Positions 23,583 to 33,590 of a DNA stretch of 64,000 bases are shown here, one piece after another; position 1 is the first letter of the stretch; every line of letters begins with the position of its first letter. Origin of the DNA: UBA11400 sp964473555 (GTDB taxonomy: Bacteria; Bacteroidota; Rhodothermia; Balneolales; HLUCCA01). The stretch lies in assembly GCA_964473555.1 (NCBI GenBank), contig CAYYPL010000010.1, positions 18,343-82,342 on the forward strand, written 5' to 3'. The translations under genes and the position numbers were made by a program. Below the pieces are notes generated by a model. That model saw only the letters and a program-made list of their open reading frames with translations, was not told where the DNA came from and did no database searches.

Positions 23583-24299
23583 ATCATTGGAATGCAGAAG
23601 TCAGGAACTACCGCATTGGATTCTTATCTGCGGTTTCATCCGGCAATTGGGCTCCCCCCACACAAGATGATCGATTTTTTCAATAACAAACGACTGTTCC
23701 GACTCCCTGCCCGACTCAGGGAAATCTACTACCATAACCATTTCCCTGATTACAAAAATCCGGACAAACTATTGGGTGAAACACCTTATTACATCACAGA
23801 ACCCTTGTTTTTGGATCGTATGCATACCTACAATTCACGACTCAAACTCATTGTGATTCTCCGGGATCCAGTTTCGAGGGCATACAGCCACTGGAATATG
23901 CAGCGGGAACGAGGTCTGGAGCATCGCTCGTTCGAGCAAGCTGTCCTTGAGTCCATGGATCAACTAAAAAGCGGTTTAAAACCTGAACCCCGATTCAATT
24001 ACGTGCAACTGGGTCAATATGCCACGACTTTGAAATATCTAACTACCTTATTCCCACGCGAACAGGTTTTGGTGCTGTTTCAGCAGGATTTGCGCACCAA
24101 TCCACTCGACACGATGAATCGGATCACCCAATTTTTGGGTGTGAGTCCATTCAAGCGGCTCACGGCGAAGGAGGTGCATCGTCGGGAGTATCCCGAGCCG
24201 ATGTCCGATTCCATCAAAAAGGAGCTCAAAGCCCATTATTTACCACATATCGAAGAGCTTGAGGAGTTTTTGGGAATAGATCTGTCCAAATGGAAGTGA
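23484..24299 (+). CDS. Sulfotransferase, cassette copy 3 forward gene
   Basis: A 271-residue PF00685-type sulfotransferase with GMQKSGTTALDSYLRFHP and VILRDPVSRAYSHWNMQRE. The N-terminus and promoter region are nearly identical to those of 21547, but residues of about 60-110 differ strongly (LPPHKMIDFFNNKRLFRLPARL instead of a KELHHFNNERICRLPES block). This region shapes acceptor binding in the family, so the copies may differ in substrate. It is convergent with the reverse gene at 24354. Confidence 0.93.
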   Translation: MKSLLKFYYHLIKSLLMRVMHPELSSGRKLDFMIIGMQKSGTTALDSYLRFHPAIGLPPHKMIDFFNNKRLFRLPARLREIYYHNHFPDYKNPDKLLGETPYYITEPLFLDRMHTYNSRLKLIVILRDPVSRAYSHWNMQRERGLEHRSFEQAVLESMDQLKSGLKPEPRFNYVQLGQYATTLKYLTTLFPREQVLVLFQQDLRTNPLDTMNRITQFLGVSPFKRLTAKEVHRREYPEPMSDSIKKELKAHYLPHIEELEEFLGIDLSKWK

Positions 24300-24353
24300 A
24301 ACGCGTACTACCTGGCGATTCAGGCAGTTCGATTTGACAGTTAGACTTGAAAG

Positions 24354-25190
24354 TCAGCTTTTTGAAGATTTGCCACTTGCGCACAACGACTCAAACAGTT
24401 CGATGTCTTCTTTGTAATAGGAAGCAATGAAATCCATCACAAATGGATTACGGGCTTCTGAAGTGATGATTGAGGATTTGATAAAAAACAGTTTCCCATG
24501 AATATTTTTTAAAATGGAGGGAGACGACTTTTTTAGGCTAAGGATGAAGGGATGTCTGGATTCTGTGATCATCTTGACCCAACTAAAACGGAAACGTTTT
24601 GAGACGTTGGTTTTTTGAAAAGAACGTCTGCCCGCCTCATCAAATAGCTGTAATCCGGTCTGATGTTGTAATGAGTCAAACAAACTATCCAAATTTCCCA
24701 GACAATAGACGTGTTTTATGACTTTAACCCCATCCAAGAACAGGTAATCTTTCTGTCGCTGAAAGTGGGTATGTGTGTAGGGTAGTACATTGCCAGAAGC
24801 AAAATTCGAATCTTTCATCAGGAATTCGATGACTTCTTTGATTTCTCGTTTAATTTCTTCCGGGGTGAAGATTTTTTTGGATACACCAATTCTCATATTA
24901 TCCTGTTTGAGTTTTTCCTGTATTGAGGAAAAAAAACGATCATAGGGATTCCGCACTACTGCATAGGATTCATACTTAAGTACCAATTCCAGATCTTCCG
25001 GAAAAAGTACCCGCAAAGCGGATAAAGGTAAATGAGCAAAATTTACAATTCCCAGTTTCTCCGTTTCGGCTGTCCAAGGATTACCGAAATACGACCACTC
25101 GTTCACTTTATCCAATACATTCCTGACACTAGATCCCCCGCACTTGGGAATATGTATACATGCAAAGCGATTTGTATGATTGATAATCAT
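24354..25190 (-). CDS. Sulfotransferase family 2-like protein, cassette copy 3 reverse gene
   Basis: A 278-residue homologue of 22433. It has CIHIPKCGGSSVRNVLDKV as the phosphosulfate loop, SYAVVRNPYDRFFSSIQEKL as the 3'-phosphate block, HFQRQKDYLFLDGVKVIKHVYCL and the C-terminal ASYYKEDIELFESLC. Its 3' non-coding side also matches that of 22433, extending the cassette duplication. The probable substrate is a glycan hydroxyl. Confidence 0.9.
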   Translation of the reverse strand: MIINHTNRFACIHIPKCGGSSVRNVLDKVNEWSYFGNPWTAETEKLGIVNFAHLPLSALRVLFPEDLELVLKYESYAVVRNPYDRFFSSIQEKLKQDNMRIGVSKKIFTPEEIKREIKEVIEFLMKDSNFASGNVLPYTHTHFQRQKDYLFLDGVKVIKHVYCLGNLDSLFDSLQHQTGLQLFDEAGRRSFQKTNVSKRFRFSWVKMITESRHPFILSLKKSSPSILKNIHGKLFFIKSSIITSEARNPFVMDFIASYYKEDIELFESLCASGKSSKS

Positions 25191-25557
25191 GGTGGATCTT
25201 ATTTTTTAGAAGCTTCTGCCGGCTTTAATATGATAGTTTAGAGTTAGATCAACTGAATCGGTTTTGGTTGGTGATTAAACACACGATGTACCAATCCCAC
25301 TCGCGTAAATGATATGGGATGAATGATTCCATGCAATTGCGGAAATTTTGAGGATGACAAACTACTATTCACCCCGAATTCCGGGTGATAAAACTAAAAG
25401 ATTCATCAATGACATTCAATCTGATATAAGATTTTTATGAAAGTCCCTCTTTACATATTTTAGCCGGATATTTTACGAAATGAAGTGTGAACTAATTGGA
25501 CCGAATTCAAATCTGACGCACTTGCACTGTCTTTCTTAAACCGCATCGTATCTTTAC
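25191..25557. other. Intergenic region with a 20-bp imperfect palindrome
   Basis: A 367-nt gap between divergent genes with no recognisable coding sequence. At 25369-25388 the arms TCACCC and GGGTGA flank a C-GAATTC-C centre, a palindrome with one mismatched pair. It could be a regulator site or a hairpin serving the divergent promoters. TATCTTTA at 25548-25555, one base off the minus-7 consensus, touches the start codon of the next gene, so a promoter there would need a leaderless or alternative start. Confidence 0.3.
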
Positions 25558-26337
25558 ATGGCATTGTACATCGCTACCCATAAAGCACCAGATCCCCGTT
25601 TTGCAAAGAGATTTACCTATATTTTGTCTTCGCAGTTTCAACCAGATGTTGTATCAACGGGTTTGTATCTTACAGATAACGAATCCCTGATCAATATTTC
25701 CAATAAGAACGATAGTTATTCTGAACTGACCTGTATGTTCGCGCTGTATCAGCTGCTTAAAGAAGGTAGACTTAGCGATTCCTTTATAGGGATGTATCAC
25801 TATCGCAGGTACCTGACCGAGTACGAGAACTATTCAACTTTCGTAAATCGAATTAATCGAAGACTTAGACATCGATTCAAAGCACAGCCCTATTTCATCT
25901 TAGATGACAATCGTGCGAGCAAGTTGTTGAGCACCAATGATCATATTATTGTCCCAAAGCCTAATCACTTTAAATCTACGGTGTATGAACATTATAGGTT
26001 GTGTCATTACATTCAGGATTTGGATATTGCATTAAAGATTGTTCAGGATACTGACCCATCCTATGAAACAGCCATCACTCAATTATGTGATCAGACCTAT
26101 TTGTATAGCTACAACCTATTTGTGATGTCCAGGAATCTGTTTTGTGAGTATGCCGAATGGCTATTTGGACTTTTAGAACGCATTGAGTCAAAGATTCATA
26201 CCGATGGGAGGGACGCCTATCAGAAACGAGTACCGGCTTTCCTGGCCGAACGGTTGTTCAATCTCTGGCTGATTCGACAGGCCGATAGCATCAATCTCAT
26301 TGAGAAAGATCTGTTATTATTCGAAGGGGCATCCTAG
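25558..26337 (+). CDS. DUF4422 family glycosyltransferase-like protein
   Basis: A 259-residue protein of the DUF4422 type found in capsule and exopolysaccharide loci. Typical marks are MALYIATHKAPDPRF at the start, ISNKNDSYSELTCMFALYQL, FIGMYHYRRYL and IIVPKPNHF, then YLYSYNLFVMSRNLFCEYAEWLF and a C-terminal PAFLAERLFNLWL. The family is thought to be glycosyltransferases; biochemical data are scarce. The gene leads the export gene run that follows. Confidence 0.88.
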   Translation: MALYIATHKAPDPRFAKRFTYILSSQFQPDVVSTGLYLTDNESLINISNKNDSYSELTCMFALYQLLKEGRLSDSFIGMYHYRRYLTEYENYSTFVNRINRRLRHRFKAQPYFILDDNRASKLLSTNDHIIVPKPNHFKSTVYEHYRLCHYIQDLDIALKIVQDTDPSYETAITQLCDQTYLYSYNLFVMSRNLFCEYAEWLFGLLERIESKIHTDGRDAYQKRVPAFLAERLFNLWLIRQADSINLIEKDLLLFEGAS

Positions 26338-26457
26338 CACAAAAAGGTAAACTGAAATAGGGTCTGGGTTGTGCGAAATTTCCGTTTTTTTAAAAATCTT
26401 TTTGTACCTTAGTTTGCTAATTATTGAATCCAATATCCACTCAAATTGATTGCACCA

Positions 26458-28920
26458 ATGCCCAATCCAGGTATCCGATTTCGGTTTTTCGTTGCATTTT
26501 TCACTGTTATGGTACTGAACCTAGCAACGGAGGACCTCTTCGCACAGGGATCTGTTTCTGTTAATGATCTCAATTCGGTGAATCTGTCCAATGTTCGCGC
26601 TGCCGACATCTCCGACGATCAACTCAAAAACTTCGTGGAACGTGTCAACCGCCAGGGGATTTCCATCGATCAGGCCCTGGAGCTGGCCGTTACCCGTGGA
26701 CTCTCCGCTTCGGAGGCCCAGGAGCTACGTACTAGAATAACCGGATTGCAAGACGAAGTAGCCGTGACCGACGCTGAAGATGCTGGAGGTCTCAGGCAGC
26801 AGGTCATTGAGGATGTTCAAAGCGAACGAACCGTTATTGACGAAACCTCAAGGAGTAATATCTTTGGAGCCAATCTGTTCCGAAATCAGGGTTTCAACCT
26901 CACCCCATCCTTAAATATCCCCACCCCCGAAAACTACCAGTTAGGGACCGGTGACCAGCTGATCGTGACCATCTGGGGCGACCGGACAGACCGATTGATT
27001 CTGACTGTTGATCCAGAAGGTGCCATCAATCTGCAAAACCGAGGACCCATCTATGTAAACGGGCTCACGATTGAGGCCGCTAAAAAGCGGTTAATGGATC
27101 AATTGGTTCAGTTATATAGCGGACTAAAACCATCTTCTGGTCAACCGACTACATTTGCGGAAGTCTCACTGGGCAGGGTTAGAACAGTCAGTGTAGTGGT
27201 AACCGGCGAGGTTCAAAATCCTGGGACATATAATATATCCTCATTGGCGACTGTGTTTAATGCGTTGTATGTAGCCGGTGGACCAAATGGGGTAGGTAGT
27301 TTCAGAAATATCCGTGTCCTGCGCAACAACGAGGTCGAAGTTGAGCTGGACTTATATGATTTTTTGCTCTATGCAAATCAAACGAACAACATCAGACTCC
27401 GTGATCAGGATGTAGTACAGGTGCTACCATTTGAGCAACGAGTGAGTATTGAGGGGAATGTGTTGAGACCTGCTGTTTATGAACTCAAGGGTCGGACCAC
27501 CTACACTGATCTACTGGAAATGGCTGGTGGATTTAGCATTAATGCATACACCCATCAAATACAGATTCGTAGATTTACAGATACCCAAAAACGTATCGTA
27601 ACAGTACCCAAGGAACTCTATGCTGATTTCACACTAATGAATGGTGACATCATTAATGTGCCTGAAGTCCTGGATCGATTTGAAAATCGGGTAAGTATCG
27701 AAGGAGCCGTCTGGAGACCCGGGGAGTTTGAACTCAAAGAAGGCATGACCCTGAGTGAACTCATTGCTGCGGCCGATGGCGTGCGTCCGGATGCGTTCAT
27801 GAGTCGTGGACTGATCAACAGGGTGAATGATAATCTGACCTTCCAGCAGATTTCCTTCAATCTGGAGGACGTCCTGCGTGATCCGGCTCGATTTGACGTG
27901 GTGTTACAGCGTGAAGACGAAGTGGTGATCCGTGGCGTCCGGGACCTGCGTGACGAGGCCGTGGTGGAAGTTGGCGGAGCGGTACGTGAATCGGGCGTGT
28001 TCGTATGGCTGGAGAATATGACCCTGCAAGATCTGATTCTGAAAGCCAACGGATTCCGGGAATCTGCGGCCCTCGACCGTATCGAGATTTATCGCCGCTC
28101 CAGTGACTTTGCCTCTACTGGTAAGCTGGTCGAGACCATTTCTTTGGAACTTTCTGCAGACCTGGCAGTAACTGAACAAGATCTTGAGCTCTTCCGACTT
28201 CAGCCCTATGATGTGGTGTATGCGTTTACCCAACCCGATTTCAGGGTGCAGCAGTTTGTGACCATCGAAGGGGAAGTTCGCTATCCGGGTCGTTATGCCA
28301 TCCAAAGCCAGAACGAAAAAATTTCTGATCTGATCACCCGGGCTGGTGGACTTACCGCAGAAGCGTATTTACCAGGAGCCCGAATCAACCGACCGCGCAG
28401 CTCTATTGACAGAGCCTCAGTGAATTACAACTTTTTGGGACAGGATGAGCTACTTGAAGTACCAACTTCGGAACAACCCACCAGGATCGGTGTCCAGTTG
28501 GATGTAGCCTTGCGTAATCCGTCGTCACCTGAGAACCTCGCACTTCGAGAGGGGGATGTGATCCGCGTACCTAAGAGGGTCCAGACTGTAAGAGTGATTG
28601 GTGCCGTGATGCAAGAAGTCGAGGTGCGTTATGTGGAAGGTGCCGGACTCAGCTACTACATCAACCGGGCGGGAGGCTACCAGGGGGGGGCTCTTAAAAA
28701 ACGATCCTACGTGGTCTATGCCAATGGAGATATTGACCGAAACCGCCGATTCCTGGGTATGAACGTGGTCAAACCAGATATCCAGCCGGGCGCTGAGATC
28801 ATAGTTCCGTTTCGTCCCGAGCGTGACCGTATGACCGCCCAGGAAACCGTTGCATTGTCCTCGATGATCATTTCAACTACCACATCGTTACTCTTTTTAA
28901 TCGATCGTTTAAGCCGTTAA
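26458..28920 (+). CDS. Multi-SLBB outer-membrane polysaccharide export protein (Wza-like)
   Basis: An 820-residue secreted protein. A signal peptide covers about the first 30 residues, with a probable cut after LFAQ. The polysaccharide export domain contains YQLGTGDQLIVTIWGDRTD. About six SLBB repeats follow, each recognisable by a V-x-G-x-V-x-x-P-G core (VTGEVQNPGTY, IEGNVLRPAVY, IEGAVWRPGEF, VGGAVRESGVF, IEGEVRYPGRY, VIGAVMQEVEV). A C-terminal hydrophobic segment (MIISTTTSLLFLI) may anchor it. It is much longer than Wza (about 380 residues), as is common for such proteins in FCB bacteria. ATG 26458 is preferred over TTG 26446. The Wzz-like gene follows after 4 nt. Confidence 0.93.
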   Translation: MPNPGIRFRFFVAFFTVMVLNLATEDLFAQGSVSVNDLNSVNLSNVRAADISDDQLKNFVERVNRQGISIDQALELAVTRGLSASEAQELRTRITGLQDEVAVTDAEDAGGLRQQVIEDVQSERTVIDETSRSNIFGANLFRNQGFNLTPSLNIPTPENYQLGTGDQLIVTIWGDRTDRLILTVDPEGAINLQNRGPIYVNGLTIEAAKKRLMDQLVQLYSGLKPSSGQPTTFAEVSLGRVRTVSVVVTGEVQNPGTYNISSLATVFNALYVAGGPNGVGSFRNIRVLRNNEVEVELDLYDFLLYANQTNNIRLRDQDVVQVLPFEQRVSIEGNVLRPAVYELKGRTTYTDLLEMAGGFSINAYTHQIQIRRFTDTQKRIVTVPKELYADFTLMNGDIINVPEVLDRFENRVSIEGAVWRPGEFELKEGMTLSELIAAADGVRPDAFMSRGLINRVNDNLTFQQISFNLEDVLRDPARFDVVLQREDEVVIRGVRDLRDEAVVEVGGAVRESGVFVWLENMTLQDLILKANGFRESAALDRIEIYRRSSDFASTGKLVETISLELSADLAVTEQDLELFRLQPYDVVYAFTQPDFRVQQFVTIEGEVRYPGRYAIQSQNEKISDLITRAGGLTAEAYLPGARINRPRSSIDRASVNYNFLGQDELLEVPTSEQPTRIGVQLDVALRNPSSPENLALREGDVIRVPKRVQTVRVIGAVMQEVEVRYVEGAGLSYYINRAGGYQGGALKKRSYVVYANGDIDRNRRFLGMNVVKPDIQPGAEIIVPFRPERDRMTAQETVALSSMIISTTTSLLFLIDRLSR

Positions 28921-28924
28921 GTGT

Positions 28925-30097
28925 ATGAATGAAACTAATCCTATAGAAAATAAGAGTGAAGTCGAAATACGGTATGTCCACATTCCGGTTATTCAGGAAA
29001 CAAAACCGTTAGAATCCACGGAAGAACAGCTCGTTGACTTATCTGAGATGTTACGGATGCTGTGGGATGGCAGGGTAAAAATTATTCAAGTATCCGCCTT
29101 GTTTATGGTGTTGGGTATCCTGTTCACGCTCAGTTCTCCTACCGAATATACCGTTAGTGTGAAGGTACTTCCTGAAATTCAGCTACCCACCGCGAATCTT
29201 GGCAGATTAGGAGGACTGGCAGCACAGTTCGGATTAGGTGGATCTATGGGCTCTGGATCGGTAGATTTTCTACCCACACAAATGTATCCTGAAATTTTCA
29301 AAAGCACTGATTTTTTAGGAGAAATCATATCTAGGCAAGTTTACATCGATTCCGTCCAGGATTCAATCACCTATCAGGAATACTTTAGTGATCATCAGGA
29401 ATCCAATTCATTGGTCAAATATACGCTAGGATTACCCGGTGTGATCATTAAGGCGATTAGACCTGAAACGGACTCCCTTAGCACAGATGATAAGCAGCAA
29501 AATAACTTTCAGCTGGTAAGTCGCCCACAAATGGCTGCAATGAACAGTCTTGAGGGGAGTATTGAATTGATTCGTGTGGAGGATACGGGAGTATTTGATA
29601 TCCGGGTGACTACTCAGGATCCTGAAGTAAGTTTTCAGTTATCCCGGGTGATTTATGCTGAACTATCCCGTTATTTAACGCAATACAAGACTGAAAAAGC
29701 TCGGAAAAATCTTGAATTCATACAGGAAAGGCTGGTTGATGCACGCATTGAATTCGAACGCACACAGGCCAGAATGGCTCAGCTAATCGATCAAAATAAG
29801 GGTGCTCTAACAGAATCCGCCCGTATGATGCAACAGACCCTGCAAAGTGAATATAATGTTAAATTTAATGTATATAATAGTTTAACGGATCAGTCGGAGC
29901 ATGCGAAGATCAAAGTTCAGGAAGAGACACCTGTATTGACCATCATTCAACCACCACTTTATCCTTTAAAAAAGAGTGCTCCCAATCACATTCTCATTGT
30001 ATTTGTGAGTACTTTTTTGGGGTTATTTGGTAGCATAGCCTATCAGATTATGGCACCGATATTTTCCCGTATCAGGCAGGATATCACGCAACAATAA
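28925..30097 (+). CDS. Wzz-type chain-length/co-polymerase protein
   Basis: A 390-residue inner-membrane protein of the polysaccharide co-polymerase group. A short cytoplasmic N-terminus with LSEMLRMLWDGRVKI leads into a first membrane segment (about 53-70). The large periplasmic part contains long helices rich in Gln, Arg and Glu (about 245-320). The Pro-rich IIQPPLYPLKKSAPN motif precedes a second membrane segment (about 355-376). No kinase domain is attached. It regulates chain length and probably links the Wzy/Wzx machinery to the SLBB exporter encoded just upstream. Confidence 0.92.
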   Translation: MNETNPIENKSEVEIRYVHIPVIQETKPLESTEEQLVDLSEMLRMLWDGRVKIIQVSALFMVLGILFTLSSPTEYTVSVKVLPEIQLPTANLGRLGGLAAQFGLGGSMGSGSVDFLPTQMYPEIFKSTDFLGEIISRQVYIDSVQDSITYQEYFSDHQESNSLVKYTLGLPGVIIKAIRPETDSLSTDDKQQNNFQLVSRPQMAAMNSLEGSIELIRVEDTGVFDIRVTTQDPEVSFQLSRVIYAELSRYLTQYKTEKARKNLEFIQERLVDARIEFERTQARMAQLIDQNKGALTESARMMQQTLQSEYNVKFNVYNSLTDQSEHAKIKVQEETPVLTIIQPPLYPLKKSAPNHILIVFVSTFLGLFGSIAYQIMAPIFSRIRQDITQQ

Positions 30098-30152
30098 AAA
30101 ATAACGATTCATCCGTTTATTTGAGCCGGTATATGACACACACATTGATGGC

Positions 30153-31943
30153 ATGATTACCAAAACATTTAAGATGATCTATCACATCCTGTCGCCTTCT
30201 GAACGTAAGAAGGCGATTGTGATTAGTGTGATGGTATTATTTATGGCGTTGTTTGATATGATCGGAGTAGCAGCTATCATGCCTTTCATTACCATAGCCG
30301 GAAATCCGGAAGTGATTCACAACAATACGTACCTATCTACAGCGTATCACTATCTTGGTTTCAAAAATGATTATGACTTCATTTTTTTTACCGGCATAGT
30401 TGTATTCATCCTTTTGATTGTCTCGTTACTCATAAAAACAATCACAACCTATTATCAACTTCGATTTACGCTCACCAGGGAATTCACCATTGGGTTGCGA
30501 CTCATCCAAGGTTATCTCAAACAACCCTATGAATGGTTTCTCAACAGGAACAGTGCTGATTTGGGAAAGAATATCCTGGGCGAGGTAAGCTATGTAATTA
30601 ATGAGTCGCTCACTCCGCTCGTTATGTTATTTTCTCAAAGTATTGTAGCACTTACCTTATTGGCGCTATTAATTACAGTTAATCCCTTTCTGGCATTATC
30701 GCTTTTTATGGTTTTGGGTACTTCTTACGCACTCATTTATATCTATTTACGCAAGCGCATTGAATCTGTTGGAATTTCTCGAGGAGTGGCTAATAGAAAA
30801 AGATTTACCAGTGTGACTGAAGCTTTTTGGGCAGTAAAGGATATAAAAATCGGAGGTTACGAAGAAACCTATGTACAAAGATTTGCCACTCCCGCCCGTT
30901 TGTATGCTCATTATCAATCTACTGCCAGAGTGGTTGAGCAATCACCCAAATTTTTATTGGAGGGTGTCATTTTTGGTGGGTTGATTGGCGTTTTACTCTA
31001 TTTTCTCAGGTCAACAGGCAATTTAGACCAAGTATTACCTACGGTAACGGTCTATGCGTTTGCTACCTACAAACTGATGCCGGCCTTGCAACAGGCATAC
31101 GCATCTTTTACTAAACTGAGATACTCAAAAAATGGTCTCGAAATGCTTTTTAAAGAGATTATGGAACTCAAAAAGACTCCCAAAGTGATTCAGGGTAATC
31201 CGGTTTTCGCGTTAAATAGTCAGATACGATTAAACAACCTTACCTATAGCTACCCAAAATCCGATAAGTGTGCATTGAATGGGTTAAATCTTGAAATTCC
31301 TGCAAAAAAAACGATTGGGCTGGTAGGAGCCTCCGGAAGTGGCAAAACAACGACGGTTGATGTGATTCTGGGTCTCCTTGAACCTCAGATTGGGGAATTT
31401 TACGTGGATGATCTACGCATTGATGCCACCAACCGGTCAAGCTGGCAAAAAATGATTGGATACGTTCCCCAGCAAATCTACTTGTCAGACAGTTCAATCA
31501 GGAACAATATCGCTTTTGGACTCGATGATCATCAAATTGACACTGATGCCGTTGAGAGAGCAGCCCGTATTGCTCATTTACACGATTTTATCGTGAATGA
31601 ACTCCCTGACGGGTATCAAACGGAAGTGGGAGAACGTGGTGTGAGGCTCTCTGGTGGACAACGACAGCGTATCGGTATTGCTCGTGCACTGTATCATTCA
31701 CCTCAAATTCTGATTATGGATGAAGCCACAAGTGCATTGGATAACCTTACTGAGCAGGCGGTGATGGAAGCGATCAATGAGCTTTCCAACAAGATTACTA
31801 TCATACTCATTGCTCACCGATTGACCACGGTAAAACAATGCCACTGTATCTATCTGCTGGAAAAAGGTCAAGTCATTGCCACCGGCAGCTACGGCGAACT
31901 CATTCGTGAAAGTGACCACTTTAAAAAGATGGCTTTGGTATAA
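30153..31943 (+). CDS. ABC transporter, PglK-like lipid-linked oligosaccharide flippase
   Basis: A 596-residue half-transporter: membrane domain about 1-330, ATPase domain about 345-596. Walker A is GASGSGKTT (392-400), signature LSGGQ (499-503), Walker B IMDEATSALD and H-loop IAHRL. The membrane domain pattern (FDMIGVAAIMPFI, YLKQPYEWFLNRNS, VKDIKIGGYEETY) is that of PglK and related oligosaccharide flippases. It lies between the co-polymerase gene and a sulfotransferase gene. It would flip a lipid-linked oligosaccharide across the inner membrane. Confidence 0.9.
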   Translation: MITKTFKMIYHILSPSERKKAIVISVMVLFMALFDMIGVAAIMPFITIAGNPEVIHNNTYLSTAYHYLGFKNDYDFIFFTGIVVFILLIVSLLIKTITTYYQLRFTLTREFTIGLRLIQGYLKQPYEWFLNRNSADLGKNILGEVSYVINESLTPLVMLFSQSIVALTLLALLITVNPFLALSLFMVLGTSYALIYIYLRKRIESVGISRGVANRKRFTSVTEAFWAVKDIKIGGYEETYVQRFATPARLYAHYQSTARVVEQSPKFLLEGVIFGGLIGVLLYFLRSTGNLDQVLPTVTVYAFATYKLMPALQQAYASFTKLRYSKNGLEMLFKEIMELKKTPKVIQGNPVFALNSQIRLNNLTYSYPKSDKCALNGLNLEIPAKKTIGLVGASGSGKTTTVDVILGLLEPQIGEFYVDDLRIDATNRSSWQKMIGYVPQQIYLSDSSIRNNIAFGLDDHQIDTDAVERAARIAHLHDFIVNELPDGYQTEVGERGVRLSGGQRQRIGIARALYHSPQILIMDEATSALDNLTEQAVMEAINELSNKITIILIAHRLTTVKQCHCIYLLEKGQVIATGSYGELIRESDHFKKMALV

Positions 31944-31974
31944 TTTTCAGCTAATCGCAATTTAACCTAATTAA

Positions 31975-32781
31975 ATGGGAGCAATTACATTCAGTGTGGT
32001 TTCGCTTGTGAAAACGTTCATGTTGTATATACTGAACTTCAGGAGATATCGCAGTAAGAGAATCGATTTTATGATAATTGGAGCCCAAAAGTCAGGCACA
32101 TCAGCATTAAATATGTACCTAAGGATGCATCCAGACATTGGACTACCCAGGAATAAAGAATTACATTTTTTCAACAACGATTCCTTTTTTCATTTCCCGA
32201 GATGGATTATTTATGCGCATTTCCACCGATTTTTTCCTGACATCTACAATCAGCAGAAACTATTTGGTGAAGCTACTCCAGACTACATGTTTGACAAAAA
32301 GATTATAGATCGACTTCATTCCTATAATCCAGCACTAAAATTGATTGTCATTTTAAGGGATCCCGTTTCACGGGCTCACAGTCAATGGAATATGCAACGT
32401 GATAGAGGATTAGAGTCTCGGTCGTTCGAAGAAACTGTTCATGAAATGCTGGATCAAACAGGTTCTGATCACTATTTTGCTTACTTTACCCGGGGTGAAT
32501 ATGCCAGACACCTAACGGAAGTTTTCTCTAAATTTCCACGCAGACAGGTTCTCATTCTTTTTCAGGAAGAATTGTTAACCGACCCATCAAAAACGCTGCG
32601 TCAGGTAACCGACTTCCTGCATATTCCTGAGATCAACCACGCTCCACCCATGGACGTACACAGTCGTAAATACGATGAACCTATCAGCGATTCGGTCAAA
32701 CACAGACTAAAATCACATTATTTACCTCATATTGAAGCTTTAGAGGAGTTGATTGACGTAAATCTATCCCATTGGAAATGA
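31975..32781 (+). CDS. Sulfotransferase, diverged relative of the cassette forward genes
   Basis: A 268-residue PF00685-type sulfotransferase with GAQKSGTSALNMYLRMHP and VILRDPVSRAHSQWNMQRD. The C-terminus YLPHIEALEELIDVNLSHWK is the same module as in the 20-25 kb cassette, but the DNA is clearly more diverged, so it is an older paralogue. It overlaps the GT25 gene by 4 nt (ATGA), indicating coupled translation. Confidence 0.92.
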   Translation: MGAITFSVVSLVKTFMLYILNFRRYRSKRIDFMIIGAQKSGTSALNMYLRMHPDIGLPRNKELHFFNNDSFFHFPRWIIYAHFHRFFPDIYNQQKLFGEATPDYMFDKKIIDRLHSYNPALKLIVILRDPVSRAHSQWNMQRDRGLESRSFEETVHEMLDQTGSDHYFAYFTRGEYARHLTEVFSKFPRRQVLILFQEELLTDPSKTLRQVTDFLHIPEINHAPPMDVHSRKYDEPISDSVKHRLKSHYLPHIEALEELIDVNLSHWK

Positions 32782-33521
32782 TTAACATAAGTGGATATAC
32801 ATATTTTAAAAGAAGAGTATCGAACAAATTAAAACGAAGCTATCAGGAACTTATCCTGTTTTTACGATGGCATTTGTATCCGATTTCATATCGTTTACGG
32901 CCAACGACTTATGACGGATACGGATTAGATACGTGTGATATCGTGTACATTAATCTGGATCATCGCACCGATCGCCTGATTGAAATACAGCAGGAGTTAA
33001 GGAATCTGGGTGTTACACACGCAACACGTTTCACAGCGATCAAAGCCGATCCAGGTGCATTGGGTTGCTCGCTATCTCACCACTCCGTATTGTACAATCT
33101 AAATCCAACAAAGGGCAGATTGTACATGATTGTTGAAGACGATGCCCATTTTATCTGTGACCGAAACGAGTTAGATGCGCTGATTACTGAGTTTGCTTTA
33201 CATCCCAAAATGGATGTACTGTGTTTGGGTAACCGTACCCGAAACCAGATTCGTGTGAGCAACAAACTGGCCATTACTTCACATACCCAAACCACATCCT
33301 GTTACATTTTCAAACCTTACATGTGTTCGGTTTTATTGAACGTATTCAGTGAGAGCATAACCCGTCTTGGAAATGGGGAACCTCAATCAACCGCGGCACT
33401 TGATCAGGTCTGGAAGAACATACAACCTTACTTTACATTTGTAGTCCCGTTAACGAAAGTAGTTTTACAAAGGGAATCGTTTTCAGACATAGAACAGGAA
33501 GTAGTGAATTACCAAACCTAA
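32778..33521 (+). CDS. Glycosyltransferase family 25-like
   Basis: A 247-residue transferase with the GT25 pattern: IVYINLDHRTDRLIEIQQEL, then TRFTAIKADPGALGCSLSHH (the G-C-x-x-S-H block), MIVEDDAHFI with the E-D-D metal site, and CYIFKPYMCSVLLNVF. GT25 enzymes are often galactosyl- or glucosyltransferases of LPS cores. ATG 32778 overlaps the sulfotransferase stop by 4 nt and is preferred to TTG 32772. Confidence 0.87.
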   Translation: MINISGYTYFKRRVSNKLKRSYQELILFLRWHLYPISYRLRPTTYDGYGLDTCDIVYINLDHRTDRLIEIQQELRNLGVTHATRFTAIKADPGALGCSLSHHSVLYNLNPTKGRLYMIVEDDAHFICDRNELDALITEFALHPKMDVLCLGNRTRNQIRVSNKLAITSHTQTTSCYIFKPYMCSVLLNVFSESITRLGNGEPQSTAALDQVWKNIQPYFTFVVPLTKVVLQRESFSDIEQEVVNYQT

Positions 33522-33590
33522 GTGTCCGTAAGAAGGGTTACACCATTTTTACAATCTCAAGGACTCAAACTGCTCCGTTCTACTGTCAGG

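Noticed and set aside
27618..28305. Long antisense frames inside the SLBB export protein gene (143 and 133 codons)
   Set aside because: They are shadows of a well-supported signal-peptide-bearing gene with no recognisable domain.
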